Origin: Hyphomonadaceae bacterium
GTDB lineage: Bacteria; Pseudomonadota; Alphaproteobacteria; Caulobacterales; Aquidulcibacteraceae
DNA: 64,000 nt
Direction of reading: 5' to 3'
NCBI GenBank assembly: GCA_023384105.1
Contig: JAHDXR010000014.1
Coordinates: forward strand, 1 to 64,000
Below are positions 43,414 through 51,420 of this stretch, one piece after another; the stretch's first letter is position 1; each line of letters starts with the position of its first letter. A program made the translations under genes and the position numbers. A model generated the notes under the pieces. The model was given only the letters and a program-made list of their open reading frames with translations. It was not told the DNA's origin and did not search any database.

Positions 43414-43725
43414 CTAGTTCGTGCGGCTGCGCTCGCGGCGGTCGCGCGCGCCGCAATCGTCGTCCGACTTGGTGCGCAGGATCGAGCCGTCGCGGCGGTC
43501 GACATCGAGTTCGACGCAGCGGCCGTTCGCATCCCACGCCTTCACCTCGTAATGGCCGTCGTCGCGCTCGATTTCGAGCACGCGGAAGCCCTGCTGCGCC
43601 AGCCGCGCCTCGACCTGCGACAGGCTCAGTTCGCCGCTAGGCGCAGTCTGAGCGAAGGCGGCGGGGCTGGCGATCAGGCCGACAGCGAAAACGGCGGCGG
43701 CGCAGGCGCGGAAAGTGTTCATCAT
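43414..43725 (-). CDS. Secreted PepSY-domain protein
   Basis: 103 residues: signal peptide (FRACAAAVFAVGLIASPAAFA) then one PepSY domain (LSLSQVEARLAQQGFRVLEIERDDGHYEVKAW). GAGGGA precedes the double ATG at 43725. It is divergent from a second PepSY gene and a two-component system, which suggests a shared regulatory unit. A GC-rich palindrome lies beyond its stop (43379-43404). Confidence 0.85.
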   Translation of the reverse strand: MMNTFRACAAAVFAVGLIASPAAFAQTAPSGELSLSQVEARLAQQGFRVLEIERDDGHYEVKAWDANGRCVELDVDRRDGSILRTKSDDDCGARDRRERSRTN

Positions 43726-43860
43726 GATTCCCTCGTGGTTCACTGATTTGGCGCGCCGGCGCATCCGGCGTCGTCGGCCCCATAATCCAGACCGGCGCTG
43801 ACAGCTGCCGGGCGGGCGCCGTCAGCGACGCGTCAGCTCGGAACAGGCATCAGAAGCGCC

Positions 43861-44181
43861 ATGACGCTGCGAAAGCTCATCCTGCCCGCGCTCGCGCTGC
43901 TGGCCGCCGTCGCCGCCGCGCCGCTTGCGCTGGCGGACCGGCGCGGCGGCGACCACGACGAGGCGCTGCGCGCGGTCGAAGCGCAGCGGGCGATGCCGCT
44001 GGCCGCCATCCTCCAAATCGCGCAGCGCACGGCGCCGGGCGAAGTCGTCGAGGTCGAGCTTGAACAGGAGGACGGGCGCCTGATCTATGAGATCAAGGTG
44101 CTGACCCGCACCGGGCGCGTGCGGGAGATCGAGATCGACGCCCGCACCGGCGCCGTATTGAGCGTCGAAGAAGAGGATTGA
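43861..44181 (+). CDS. Secreted PepSY-domain protein of a two-component operon
   Basis: 106 residues: signal peptide ending LALAD, then PepSY (MPLAAILQIAQRTAPGEVVEVELEQEDGRLIYEIKVL). Its stop overlaps the response regulator start (TGATG). PepSY proteins encoded with PhoP/Q-type systems are thought to modulate the sensor or respond to it. Confidence 0.86.
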   Translation: MTLRKLILPALALLAAVAAAPLALADRRGGDHDEALRAVEAQRAMPLAAILQIAQRTAPGEVVEVELEQEDGRLIYEIKVLTRTGRVREIEIDARTGAVLSVEEED

Positions 44182-44840
44182 TGCGTACGCTGCTGGTCGA
44201 AGACGACGCCGATATCGCCGACGACGTCGCCCGCGCGCTCACCGCCGCGGGCTGCCTCGTCGAGCGCGCCGCGGACGGCGAGACCGCCTGGTTTCTGGGC
44301 GACACCGAGGACTACGCCGTTGTCGTGCTCGATCTCGGCCTGCCGCGTCTGGACGGGCTCTCGGTGCTGAAACGCTGGCGCGCGGCTGGGCGCGCCTTTC
44401 CGGTGCTCATCCTCTCGGCGCGCGGCGCCTGGACCGAGAAGGTGGACGGCATCGAAGCCGGAGCCGACGATTATCTCGCCAAGCCGTTCGAGATCGGAGA
44501 GCTGGTGGCGCGCGTGCGGGCGCTGGTGCGCCGCGCCGGCGGCCACGCCAGTTCGGTCGTGACGATCGGCCGGCTGACGCTCGACACCGCGCGCATGAGC
44601 GTCGCGATCGACGGCGCGCCGCAGAAGCTCTCGCCGCTCGAATACAGGTTGCTCGACTATCTCGCCCACCAGCACGGGCGCACCGTGCCCGCGGGCGAAC
44701 TTGCCGAGCATCTGCACGGCGCCGAGGACGGGGTCGACGTCAACGCCATCGAAGCTCTGATCGCGCGCCTGCGCCGCAAGATCGGCCGCGACGTGATCGA
44801 GACCCGCCGGGGCTTCGGCTATGCGCTGAGCGGCGCATGA
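44181..44840 (+). CDS. OmpR/PhoP-family response regulator
   Basis: 219 residues. Receiver domain with LLVEDDADIADD, phospho-aspartate in VVLDLGLPRLDG and lysine in DDYLAKPFE, then a winged-helix DNA-binding domain ending IEALIARLRRKIGRDVIETRRGFGY. It is coupled to the kinase gene by a 4-bp overlap. Confidence 0.93.
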   Translation: MRTLLVEDDADIADDVARALTAAGCLVERAADGETAWFLGDTEDYAVVVLDLGLPRLDGLSVLKRWRAAGRAFPVLILSARGAWTEKVDGIEAGADDYLAKPFEIGELVARVRALVRRAGGHASSVVTIGRLTLDTARMSVAIDGAPQKLSPLEYRLLDYLAHQHGRTVPAGELAEHLHGAEDGVDVNAIEALIARLRRKIGRDVIETRRGFGYALSGA

Positions 44841-46162
44841 CGGCGCGCTCGCTGCGGATGCGCCTGCTCGCGGGCGCGGCGTTCGCCATCTTCGTCGCGC
44901 TGGCGATCGCCTGGATCGCCATGAGCTACCTGTTCGAACGCCATGCGCAGCGGCAGATCCAAGCCGATCTCATCGCGCGCGGCGTCGGCGTCATCGCTTC
45001 GCTCACGACCGCGCCGGACGGCGCGCTCACGCTCGATCCCCTGCCCACCGATCCGCGTTTCCGGACTCCGGCGAGCGGGCTCTACTGGCAAGTCGGCGGC
45101 GAAGGCGTGCTGCTGCGCTCGCGCTCGCTGTGGGACGAAACCTTGACGGCGCCCGCCGCCGGCAGCCGCGCGGACTGGGCGCGCGGCGAGATGGACGGCC
45201 CGTTCGGCCAGCGGCTGGTGTTCGTCGAGCGGCGCGTGCAGCTCGAACCGCAAAGCCCGCCGCTGATCGTGCTGCTGGGCGCCGATCATGCCGCGGTGAT
45301 CGCAGCGCGCGATGCGTTCAGCCGCGAACTGCTCGTCTTTCTCGCGCTGCTGTGGGCCGTGCTGGCGATTGCGTCCTGGGCGCAGGTCGAACTCGGCCTG
45401 AAGCCGCTCGAACACGTCCGCGCCGCCGTGGGCGCGCTGCGCCGCCAGGCCTCGGCGCGTCTGGCCGCAGACGACTACCCCGCCGAAGTGGCGCCGCTGG
45501 CGAACGCGATCAACGAACTGGCTGAAGCGCGCCAGCAGGATCTGGAGCAGGCCCAGCGTCGCGCCGCCGATCTCGCGCATTCGCTCAAGACGCCGCTGGC
45601 GGCGCTCGCCGCCCAGAGCCGGCGCGCGCGCGAAGCCGGCGCCGGCGACGCCGCCGACGGGCTCGACCGCGCCCTCGCCGCCGCGCGCCGCGCCGTCGAG
45701 CGTGAACTCGCGCGCACCCGCGCCGCCGCCGCGCGCGGCGCGGGCGCGGCCGACGCCAGAGCCGCGCTGGCCCGCTTGATCCAAGTGCTCGAACGCACCG
45801 ATTCCGGCGCCCGCGTCCGCTTCGACAACGAAGCCACGGGCGCGCTGCCCATCGCCGAAGACGTCTTGCTCGAACTGGCGGGGCCGCTGCTGGAAAACGC
45901 GGTGCGGCATGCGCGCGCGCGCATCCGCATCAGCGGAGACGATCGCCGGCTGACGATCGAAGACGACGGCCCCGGACTGAGCGAAGCGGAAGCCGCAGCG
46001 GCGCTCGAACGGGGCTGGCGTCTGGATGAAAGCGGCGACGGCCACGGCCTTGGCCTCGCCATCGCCCAGGATGTCGCGCGCGCGAGCGGCGCGGCGATGA
46101 CGCTGACGCGTTCGGCGCTCGGCGGGCTGCAAGTGAATCTGGTTTGGCCGACGCCGCCATAA
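44837..46162 (+). CDS. PhoQ-like sensor histidine kinase
   Basis: 441 residues. Two transmembrane helices (residues ~10-33 and ~170-190) flank a periplasmic sensor. The phospho-histidine is in ADLAHSLKTPLAALAAQSRR, the HATPase region in LENAVRHARARI and EDDGPGLSE. The SLKTPL H-box is that of the PhoQ type. Forms one operon with the PepSY and response-regulator genes and ends at a strong terminator. Confidence 0.92.
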   Translation: MTARSLRMRLLAGAAFAIFVALAIAWIAMSYLFERHAQRQIQADLIARGVGVIASLTTAPDGALTLDPLPTDPRFRTPASGLYWQVGGEGVLLRSRSLWDETLTAPAAGSRADWARGEMDGPFGQRLVFVERRVQLEPQSPPLIVLLGADHAAVIAARDAFSRELLVFLALLWAVLAIASWAQVELGLKPLEHVRAAVGALRRQASARLAADDYPAEVAPLANAINELAEARQQDLEQAQRRAADLAHSLKTPLAALAAQSRRAREAGAGDAADGLDRALAAARRAVERELARTRAAAARGAGAADARAALARLIQVLERTDSGARVRFDNEATGALPIAEDVLLELAGPLLENAVRHARARIRISGDDRRLTIEDDGPGLSEAEAAAALERGWRLDESGDGHGLGLAIAQDVARASGAAMTLTRSALGGLQVNLVWPTPP

Positions 46163-46165
46163 GCG

Positions 46166-46199
46166 AAGGCCGCGGAGGGGGAGCATCCTCCGCGGCCTT
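46166..46199 (+). terminator. Strong intrinsic terminator
   Basis: Perfect 13-bp stem AAGGCCGCGGAGG/CCTCCGCGGCCTT with an 8-nt loop, 4 bp after the kinase stop. Confidence 0.88.
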
Positions 46200-46241
46200 G
46201 CTGTCGGGCCGCCCGGCTGGGGGCGGATCGGTCGCGGGGAG

Positions 46242-46334
46242 CTACGCGACGATTTGGGCGGCTTGGGTCATGACGGACATCGCGACCGGAGCGAACACGG
46301 CGCAGGCGGCGATCAGGGCGTAGAACTTGGTCAT
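46242..46334 (-). CDS. 30-residue hydrophobic peptide, tandem paralog 2
   Basis: Reads MTKFYALIAACAVFAPVAM then SVMTQAAQIVA and stops. It shares MTKFY at the start and QAAQIVA at the end with the neighbouring 30-codon frame, with a hydrophobic middle. No strong ribosome-binding site (GAGAG). Likely a small membrane peptide; function unknown. Confidence 0.68.
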   Translation of the reverse strand: MTKFYALIAACAVFAPVAMSVMTQAAQIVA

Positions 46335-46362
46335 CGGATTGCTCTCGAAACGGGGTTGGCGC

Positions 46363-46455
46363 TTAGGCGACGATCTGGGCGGCTTGGTTCAGCGCGGCGT
46401 AGGCCATCGGCGCGAACGTCAGGGCCGCGAACAGGATCGAGTAGAACTTGGTCAT
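46363..46455 (-). CDS. 30-residue hydrophobic peptide, tandem paralog 1
   Basis: Reads MTKFYSILFAALTFAPMAY then AALNQAAQIVA and stops. GGAGGAG lies at perfect ribosome-binding distance from the ATG. The next frame is the same length with the same ends, so the pair arose by duplication. Single membrane-spanning or signal-like peptide; function unknown. Confidence 0.75.
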   Translation of the reverse strand: MTKFYSILFAALTFAPMAYAALNQAAQIVA

Positions 46456-46602
46456 GGGTCTTGCTCCTCCGGGCGAAGCGCCATCGCCTCGATGAGGAGA
46501 AGCTACCCGCCGCCCCGCCTGGGCGCTGTGACGCCGGTCACGCGCCGTATGACGGTTCGCAGCAAAGCGCCTGCGGCGCGGACGGCGCGATGTTGCGCGA
46601 GA

Positions 46603-47370
46603 TCAAGCCTTGAGCCGATAGCCCGTCTTGAAAATCCGCCACACGATGGCGAGGCATGCGGCCAGGAACACGCCGATCGCGGAGAGCGAGACGACGATGT
46701 TCACGTCCGCCGCCTGCGCGCCGAAAAAGGCCCAGCGGAAACCGCTGATCAGATAGACGACCGGATTGAACAGCGTGACCGTGCGCCACGGCTCGGGCAG
46801 CATGTCGATCGAGTAGAACGTGCCGCCCAGGAAGGTGAGCGGCGTCAGGATCAGCATCGGCACGATCTGCAGCTTCTCGAAGCCGTCGGCGAGCACGCCG
46901 AGAATGAAGCCGAACAGGCAGAACGAAATGCTGGTCAGCACCAGGAACGCCAGCATCGCCGGCCAGTTCTGCACCTCGTAATTCACGAACAGGCGCGCGG
47001 TGGCGAGAATGACGAGGCCGATAATGACGGACTTCGTCGCCGCCGCGCCGACATAGCCGCACACGGCCTCGAACGCCGACACCGGCGCGGAGAGCAATTC
47101 GTAGATCGTCCCCGCCCAGCGCGGCATGTAGATGCCGAACGAGGCGTTGGAGACGCTTTCGGTCAGGATCGAGAGCATGATCAGGCCCGGCACGATGAAC
47201 TCGCCGTAGCTCACGCCGCCGATCTCCATCATGCGCGAGCCGATCGCCGAGCCGAACACGATGAAGTAGAGCGAGGTCGACAGCACCGGCGAGAACAGGC
47301 TCTGCCCCAGCGTGCGCAACCAGCGCGCCATCTCGAAGCGATAAATGGCTTGGACGCCGTAAGTGTTCAT
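46603..47370 (-). CDS. ABC-2 type transporter permease
   Basis: 255 residues with six hydrophobic segments and the ABC-2 pattern [33 protein letters not shown], then [20 protein letters not shown]. Partner of the ATPase 193 bp upstream. Such pairs export polysaccharides, drugs or lipids; substrate unknown. Confidence 0.91.
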   Translation of the reverse strand: MNTYGVQAIYRFEMARWLRTLGQSLFSPVLSTSLYFIVFGSAIGSRMMEIGGVSYGEFIVPGLIMLSILTESVSNASFGIYMPRWAGTIYELLSAPVSAFEAVCGYVGAAATKSVIIGLVILATARLFVNYEVQNWPAMLAFLVLTSISFCLFGFILGVLADGFEKLQIVPMLILTPLTFLGGTFYSIDMLPEPWRTVTLFNPVVYLISGFRWAFFGAQAADVNIVVSLSAIGVFLAACLAIVWRIFKTGYRLKA

Positions 47371-47404
47371 GTTGACGCTGCCTCGATTGAACTATTCTGG
47401 GCTC

Positions 47405-47545
47405 GCCGCGCTCCCCCGACAGGGGGAGCTGTCAGTCGCTGCCGCGACTGACTGAGGGGGCGGCGCCAAGCTCTTAAAGCGTCGCGCCCACCCCTCCGTC
47501 GCGTACCGCCGCACGCGACACCTCCCCCTAGCGGGGGAGGATGGG
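47405..47545. repeat. Multi-hairpin intergenic element inside the ABC operon
   Basis: At least three hairpins follow one another: CTCCCCC-GACA-GGGGGAG (47411-47428), GTCAGTCG/CGACTGAC (47431-47452) and CCTCCCCC-TAGC-GGGGGAGG (47521-47540). It separates ATPase from permease. Similar composite elements are scattered in related genomes from general knowledge. Confidence 0.75.
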
Positions 47546-47563
47546 CGAGTCTCCGGTCGTCGT

Positions 47564-48493
47564 TCATGTCGTGCGATGCACCAGCGAGACGAAGATGTCT
47601 TCGAGCGAGCTTTGTTCGGTGTGGAGATCCTTGAAGTCGACGCCGACGTCGCTGAGGCGCTTCAGCAGCGCCGGAATGCCGGTGTCCTCGGCCTGGGCGT
47701 CGAAGCTGTAGATCAGCTGGTTGCCGCCGGCGGCTAGTTCCAGCGTGTAGCCGTTGAGGCCGTCCGGGATGCGTTCGAGCGGCGCCGGCAGTTCGAGCGT
47801 CAGCTGCTTCTTGCCGAGCTTGCGCATCAGCGCGTTCTTTTCCTCGACGACGATGAGCTGGCCCTTGTCGATGACGCCGACGCGGTCGGCCATCTCCTCG
47901 GCTTCTTCGATGTAGTGCGTGGTCAGGATGATGGTGACGCCGTTTTCGCGCAGGCCCCGCACCATCGCCCACATGTCGCGCCGAAGCTCGACGTCGACGC
48001 CCGCGGTCGGCTCGTCGAGGAACAGGATCTTGGGCTCGTGGCTGAGCGCCTTGGCGATCATCACCCGGCGCTTCATGCCGCCCGACAGCGCCATGATCTT
48101 GTCGTTGCGCTTCTCCCACAGCGACAGATCGCGCAGCACCTTCTCGATATGAGCCGGGTTCGGCGCAAAGCCGAACAGCCCGCGCGAGAAGCTGACCGTG
48201 TCGATCACGCGCTCGAACGCATCGGTGTGCAGCTCCTGCGGCACCAGGCCGATCTTCCGGCGCGCGGCCTTGTAGTCGCGGATGATGTCGTGGCCGTCGG
48301 CCGTCACCGTCCCGGAGGACGGATTGACGATGCCGCAGATGATCGAGATCAGCGTCGTCTTGCCGGCCCCGTTCGGGCCCAGCAGCGCAAAAATCTCGCC
48401 CTTCATGATGTCGAGATTGATCGGCTTCAGGGCCTGCAAGCCGGACTTGTAGGTCTTGCTCACATCCCGGATGGAGATGATCGGCTCAGCCAT
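47564..48493 (-). CDS. ABC transporter ATP-binding protein
   Basis: 309 residues. Walker [10 protein letters not shown] near residue 40, signature [16 protein letters not shown], Walker [13 protein letters not shown], and the H-loop in [18 protein letters not shown]. The ATG at 48493 opens the conserved N-terminus. Works with the permease at 46603-47370. Confidence 0.95.
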   Translation of the reverse strand: MAEPIISIRDVSKTYKSGLQALKPINLDIMKGEIFALLGPNGAGKTTLISIICGIVNPSSGTVTADGHDIIRDYKAARRKIGLVPQELHTDAFERVIDTVSFSRGLFGFAPNPAHIEKVLRDLSLWEKRNDKIMALSGGMKRRVMIAKALSHEPKILFLDEPTAGVDVELRRDMWAMVRGLRENGVTIILTTHYIEEAEEMADRVGVIDKGQLIVVEEKNALMRKLGKKQLTLELPAPLERIPDGLNGYTLELAAGGNQLIYSFDAQAEDTGIPALLKRLSDVGVDFKDLHTEQSSLEDIFVSLVHRTT

Positions 48494-48621
48494 CGAACTG
48501 CATGTTCCCCGCGAGAAGCGCCGCACATAAGGTCGCGGAGCGGAGAACGCCAGAGGCGTTCGATGTTCCGCAGGACGCCCCGCGGAAATTTCCGCCGCCG
48601 CCGCCTATCTCAAGGAGGACG

Positions 48622-49644
48622 ATGCAGCCGGCGCATATCCTACATCCCCGGCCCGAGGGGCTCTATTGCCCCAAGGCCGATCTCTATGTGGACCCGACCA
48701 GGCCCGTGCCGCGGGCGCTGATCACGCACGGCCACTCCGATCACGCGCGCGCGGGGCACGGCAGCGTGCTGGCGACGGCGGAGACGCTGGCGATCATGGC
48801 GGCGCGCTACGGGCCGGGCTTTGCAGGCTCGACGCAGGTCTTGGCGTATGGCGAGCCGCTGAAGATCGGCGAGGTCACGTTCACGCTGCATCCGGCCGGC
48901 CACGTGCTCGGCTCGGCGCAGGCGGCGGCGGAATGCGGCGGCGTCCGCGTGGTGGCGAGCGGCGACTACAAGCGCCAGGGCGATCCCACCTGCGCGCCGT
49001 TCGAAGTGGTTCCGTGCGACGTGTTCATCTCGGAGGCGACGTTCGCGCTGCCCGTATTCAGCCACCCGCCGGCCGAGCACGAGGTGACGAAGCTGCTCGC
49101 CTCGGTGAGGATGTTCCCGGACCGCGCGCATATCGTCGGCGCGTACGCGCTGGGCAAAGCGCAGCGCGTGATGGCGGAGCTGCGCCGCGCGGGGTGGGAC
49201 AAGCCGATCTTTGCGCACGGCGCGCTGATGGCGCTGACGAAGCTCTACCAGGACCATGGCGCCGATCTCGGCGAGGTGCGGCCGGTGGAGACCGCGCCGA
49301 AGAGCTTCTATGCCGGCGCCGTCGTCCTGGGGCCGCCATCAGCGCTGCAGACGCCCTGGGTGCGCCGCTTCCCCGATCCGGTGACCTGCTTCGCCTCGGG
49401 CTGGATGCGGATTCGGGCGCGGGCGCGCCGGTGCGGCGTCGAACTGCCGCTGGTGATCTCCGATCACGCCGATTGGCGCGATCTGCAGCGTACGATTCTC
49501 GACACCGGCGCCGGCGAAATCTGGGTCACCCACGGCGAAGCCGACGCGCTGGCGCACTGGTGCGGGACGCAAGGGCTGAACGCCAAAGCGCTGCATCTCG
49601 TCGGCTATGGCGACGAGGAGAACGAGGCGGGCGCGGCCGCATGA
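48622..49644 (+). CDS. Ligase-associated metallo-beta-lactamase-fold exonuclease
   Basis: 340 residues. The HGHSDHA motif near residue 36, a distal HPAGHVLGSAQ, and late HADWRDL and HGEAD motifs match the exonucleases that travel with bacterial ATP-dependent ligases. AAGGAGG precedes the ATG at 48622. Its stop overlaps the ligase start (ATGA). The usual DEXH helicase and phosphoesterase partners are not seen nearby. Confidence 0.9.
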   Translation: MQPAHILHPRPEGLYCPKADLYVDPTRPVPRALITHGHSDHARAGHGSVLATAETLAIMAARYGPGFAGSTQVLAYGEPLKIGEVTFTLHPAGHVLGSAQAAAECGGVRVVASGDYKRQGDPTCAPFEVVPCDVFISEATFALPVFSHPPAEHEVTKLLASVRMFPDRAHIVGAYALGKAQRVMAELRRAGWDKPIFAHGALMALTKLYQDHGADLGEVRPVETAPKSFYAGAVVLGPPSALQTPWVRRFPDPVTCFASGWMRIRARARRCGVELPLVISDHADWRDLQRTILDTGAGEIWVTHGEADALAHWCGTQGLNAKALHLVGYGDEENEAGAAA

Positions 49645-51278
49645 ACCGTTTCGCGGCGCTCCTGGATCGACTGGCCTACGAGCCGCGCCGGCTGGGCAAG
49701 CTTGCGCTGCTGGAAGACTATTTCCGCGCCACGCCCGATCCCGACCGCGGCTGGGCGCTGGCGGCGATGACCGGCGCCCTCTCGTTCAAGAACGCGAAAG
49801 CGGGGCTGATCCGCACGCTCGCCGCGGAGCGCGCCGATCCGGTGCTGTTCGGCCTTTCCTACGACTTCGTCGGCGACCTGGCCGAGACGGTCGCGCTGAT
49901 GTGGCCGGGCGGCGATGCGCGCGCGAACGCGGCGCTTTCGCTGACGGATGTCGTCGAAGGGCTGCGGACGACGCCGAAGCAAGAGCTTCCCGCCGTCGTC
50001 GCGCAATGGCTCGACCGCCTGGATGAAAACGGCCGCTGGGCGCTGCTGAAGCTGATCACGGGCGCGCTGCGCATCGGCGTTTCCGCGCGCCTCGCCCGCA
50101 CGGCGATGGCGCGGCTCGGCGGCAGGGCGCCGGATGAGATCGAGGAGGTCTGGCACGCCGACGCGCCGCCCTATCGGCGCCTGTTCGCCTGGCTCGAAGG
50201 CCGCGCCGAACCGCCCAGCGTGGCGACGATCGTGCGCTACTATCCGCCGATGCTCTCGCATCCGATCGAGCCGGACGAGTTCGACGCGCTCGATCCGGCG
50301 GACTTCTGCGCCGAATGGAAATGGGACGGCGTCCGCGTCCAGGCCGCCGCCGGCAGGGATGCGGGCGGGGCTCGCACGGCGAAGCTTTTCTCGCGCACCG
50401 GCGAGGACGCGTCCGGCGCCTTCCCCGATCTCCTCGCCGGCTTCGATTTCGACGCCGTGCTCGACGGCGAATTGCTGATCCGCCGCGAGGGCCGCGTTCA
50501 GGATTTCAACACGCTGCAGCAGCGCCTGAACCGAAAGACCGTCACGCCGAAACTGATGGCGGAATTTCCCGCTTTCATCCGCGTCTACGACCTGCTCGCG
50601 CTCGGCGACGACGACTTGCGCGCGCTTCCGTTCGCGGCGCGGCGCGAAAAGCTCGAGGCCTTCATCGCGCAGCATCCGTTCGCGCCGATCGACCTTTCGC
50701 CCCTGATCGCGTTCAAGAGCTGGGACGACCTCGCCTTCGCCCGCGCCGAACCGGCCGGGGCCGGCGCGGGCGTCGATGTGGAGGCGGTCGAGGGCGTGAT
50801 GATCAAGCGCCGCGACGCACCTTACCTCGCGGGACGGCCGAAAGGCTACTGGTTCAAGTGGAAGCGCGACCCGATGGTGATCGACGCGGTGCTGATGTAC
50901 GCCCAGCGCGGCTCCGGCAAGCGCAGCTCGTTCTATTCCGACTACACGTTCGGCGTCTGGACCGAAGCAGGCGAACTCACGCCCGTCGGCAAGGCCTATT
51001 TCGGTTTCACCGACGAAGAGCTGATCGAACTCGACAGGTTCGTCCGCAACAACACCGAGAACCGCTTCGGCCCGGTGCGCGAGGTGGCGCACACGAAGAC
51101 GAAAGGTCTCGTCCTCGAAGTCGCGTTCGAGGGCCTGCAGCGCTCGACGCGGCACAAGTCCGGGCTCGCCATGCGCTTTCCCCGCATCTCCCGCATCCGC
51201 TGGGATAAACACCCGCGCGATGCGGATACGATCGGGGCGCTGGAGAAACTTCTCGGCGCCGGCGCCGCCAAGCGATAG
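49641..51278 (+). CDS. ATP-dependent DNA ligase (LigC/ligase-associated type)
   Basis: 545 residues. A helical N-terminal DNA-binding domain is followed by the adenylation motif EWKWDGVRVQ near residue 228 with the catalytic lysine, DGELLI, EGVMIKRRDAPY, KWKRDPM, and an OB-fold domain. The read-through frame from 48666 is out of frame with the exonuclease and is rejected. Seals DNA nicks with ATP; probably a repair or accessory ligase beside NAD-dependent LigA. Confidence 0.93.
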   Translation: MNRFAALLDRLAYEPRRLGKLALLEDYFRATPDPDRGWALAAMTGALSFKNAKAGLIRTLAAERADPVLFGLSYDFVGDLAETVALMWPGGDARANAALSLTDVVEGLRTTPKQELPAVVAQWLDRLDENGRWALLKLITGALRIGVSARLARTAMARLGGRAPDEIEEVWHADAPPYRRLFAWLEGRAEPPSVATIVRYYPPMLSHPIEPDEFDALDPADFCAEWKWDGVRVQAAAGRDAGGARTAKLFSRTGEDASGAFPDLLAGFDFDAVLDGELLIRREGRVQDFNTLQQRLNRKTVTPKLMAEFPAFIRVYDLLALGDDDLRALPFAARREKLEAFIAQHPFAPIDLSPLIAFKSWDDLAFARAEPAGAGAGVDVEAVEGVMIKRRDAPYLAGRPKGYWFKWKRDPMVIDAVLMYAQRGSGKRSSFYSDYTFGVWTEAGELTPVGKAYFGFTDEELIELDRFVRNNTENRFGPVREVAHTKTKGLVLEVAFEGLQRSTRHKSGLAMRFPRISRIRWDKHPRDADTIGALEKLLGAGAAKR

Positions 51279-51286
51279 CCGCCCTG

Positions 51287-51400
51287 TGGACCGCCGGCGT
51301 CCCGCCGGCATGCATGAACTTTTGCAAAGGGAGAGCGCGGCGGAGCCGGGCGTTCCAGCCTTCGCACGCCAGCACATGCCGGCGGGACGCCGGCGGTCCA
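51287..51400. repeat. Palindromic intergenic repeat, copy C (perfect arms)
   Basis: 26-bp arms TGGACCGCCGGCGTCCCGCC... at 51287-51312 and 51375-51400 match at all 26 positions. The 62-bp core begins CATGAAC and contains GAGAGCGCGG, similar to the left end of copy B's core. Lies between the ligase stop and the convergent acyl-CoA ligase stop. Confidence 0.85.
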
Positions 51401-51420
51401 TGGGCGCTCTGCGCGCCGTG

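Noticed and set aside
48666..51278. 870-codon frame suggesting an exonuclease-ligase fusion
   Set aside because: The first third is a shifted reading of the exonuclease gene. The true exonuclease ends at 49644 and the ligase starts at ATG 49641.
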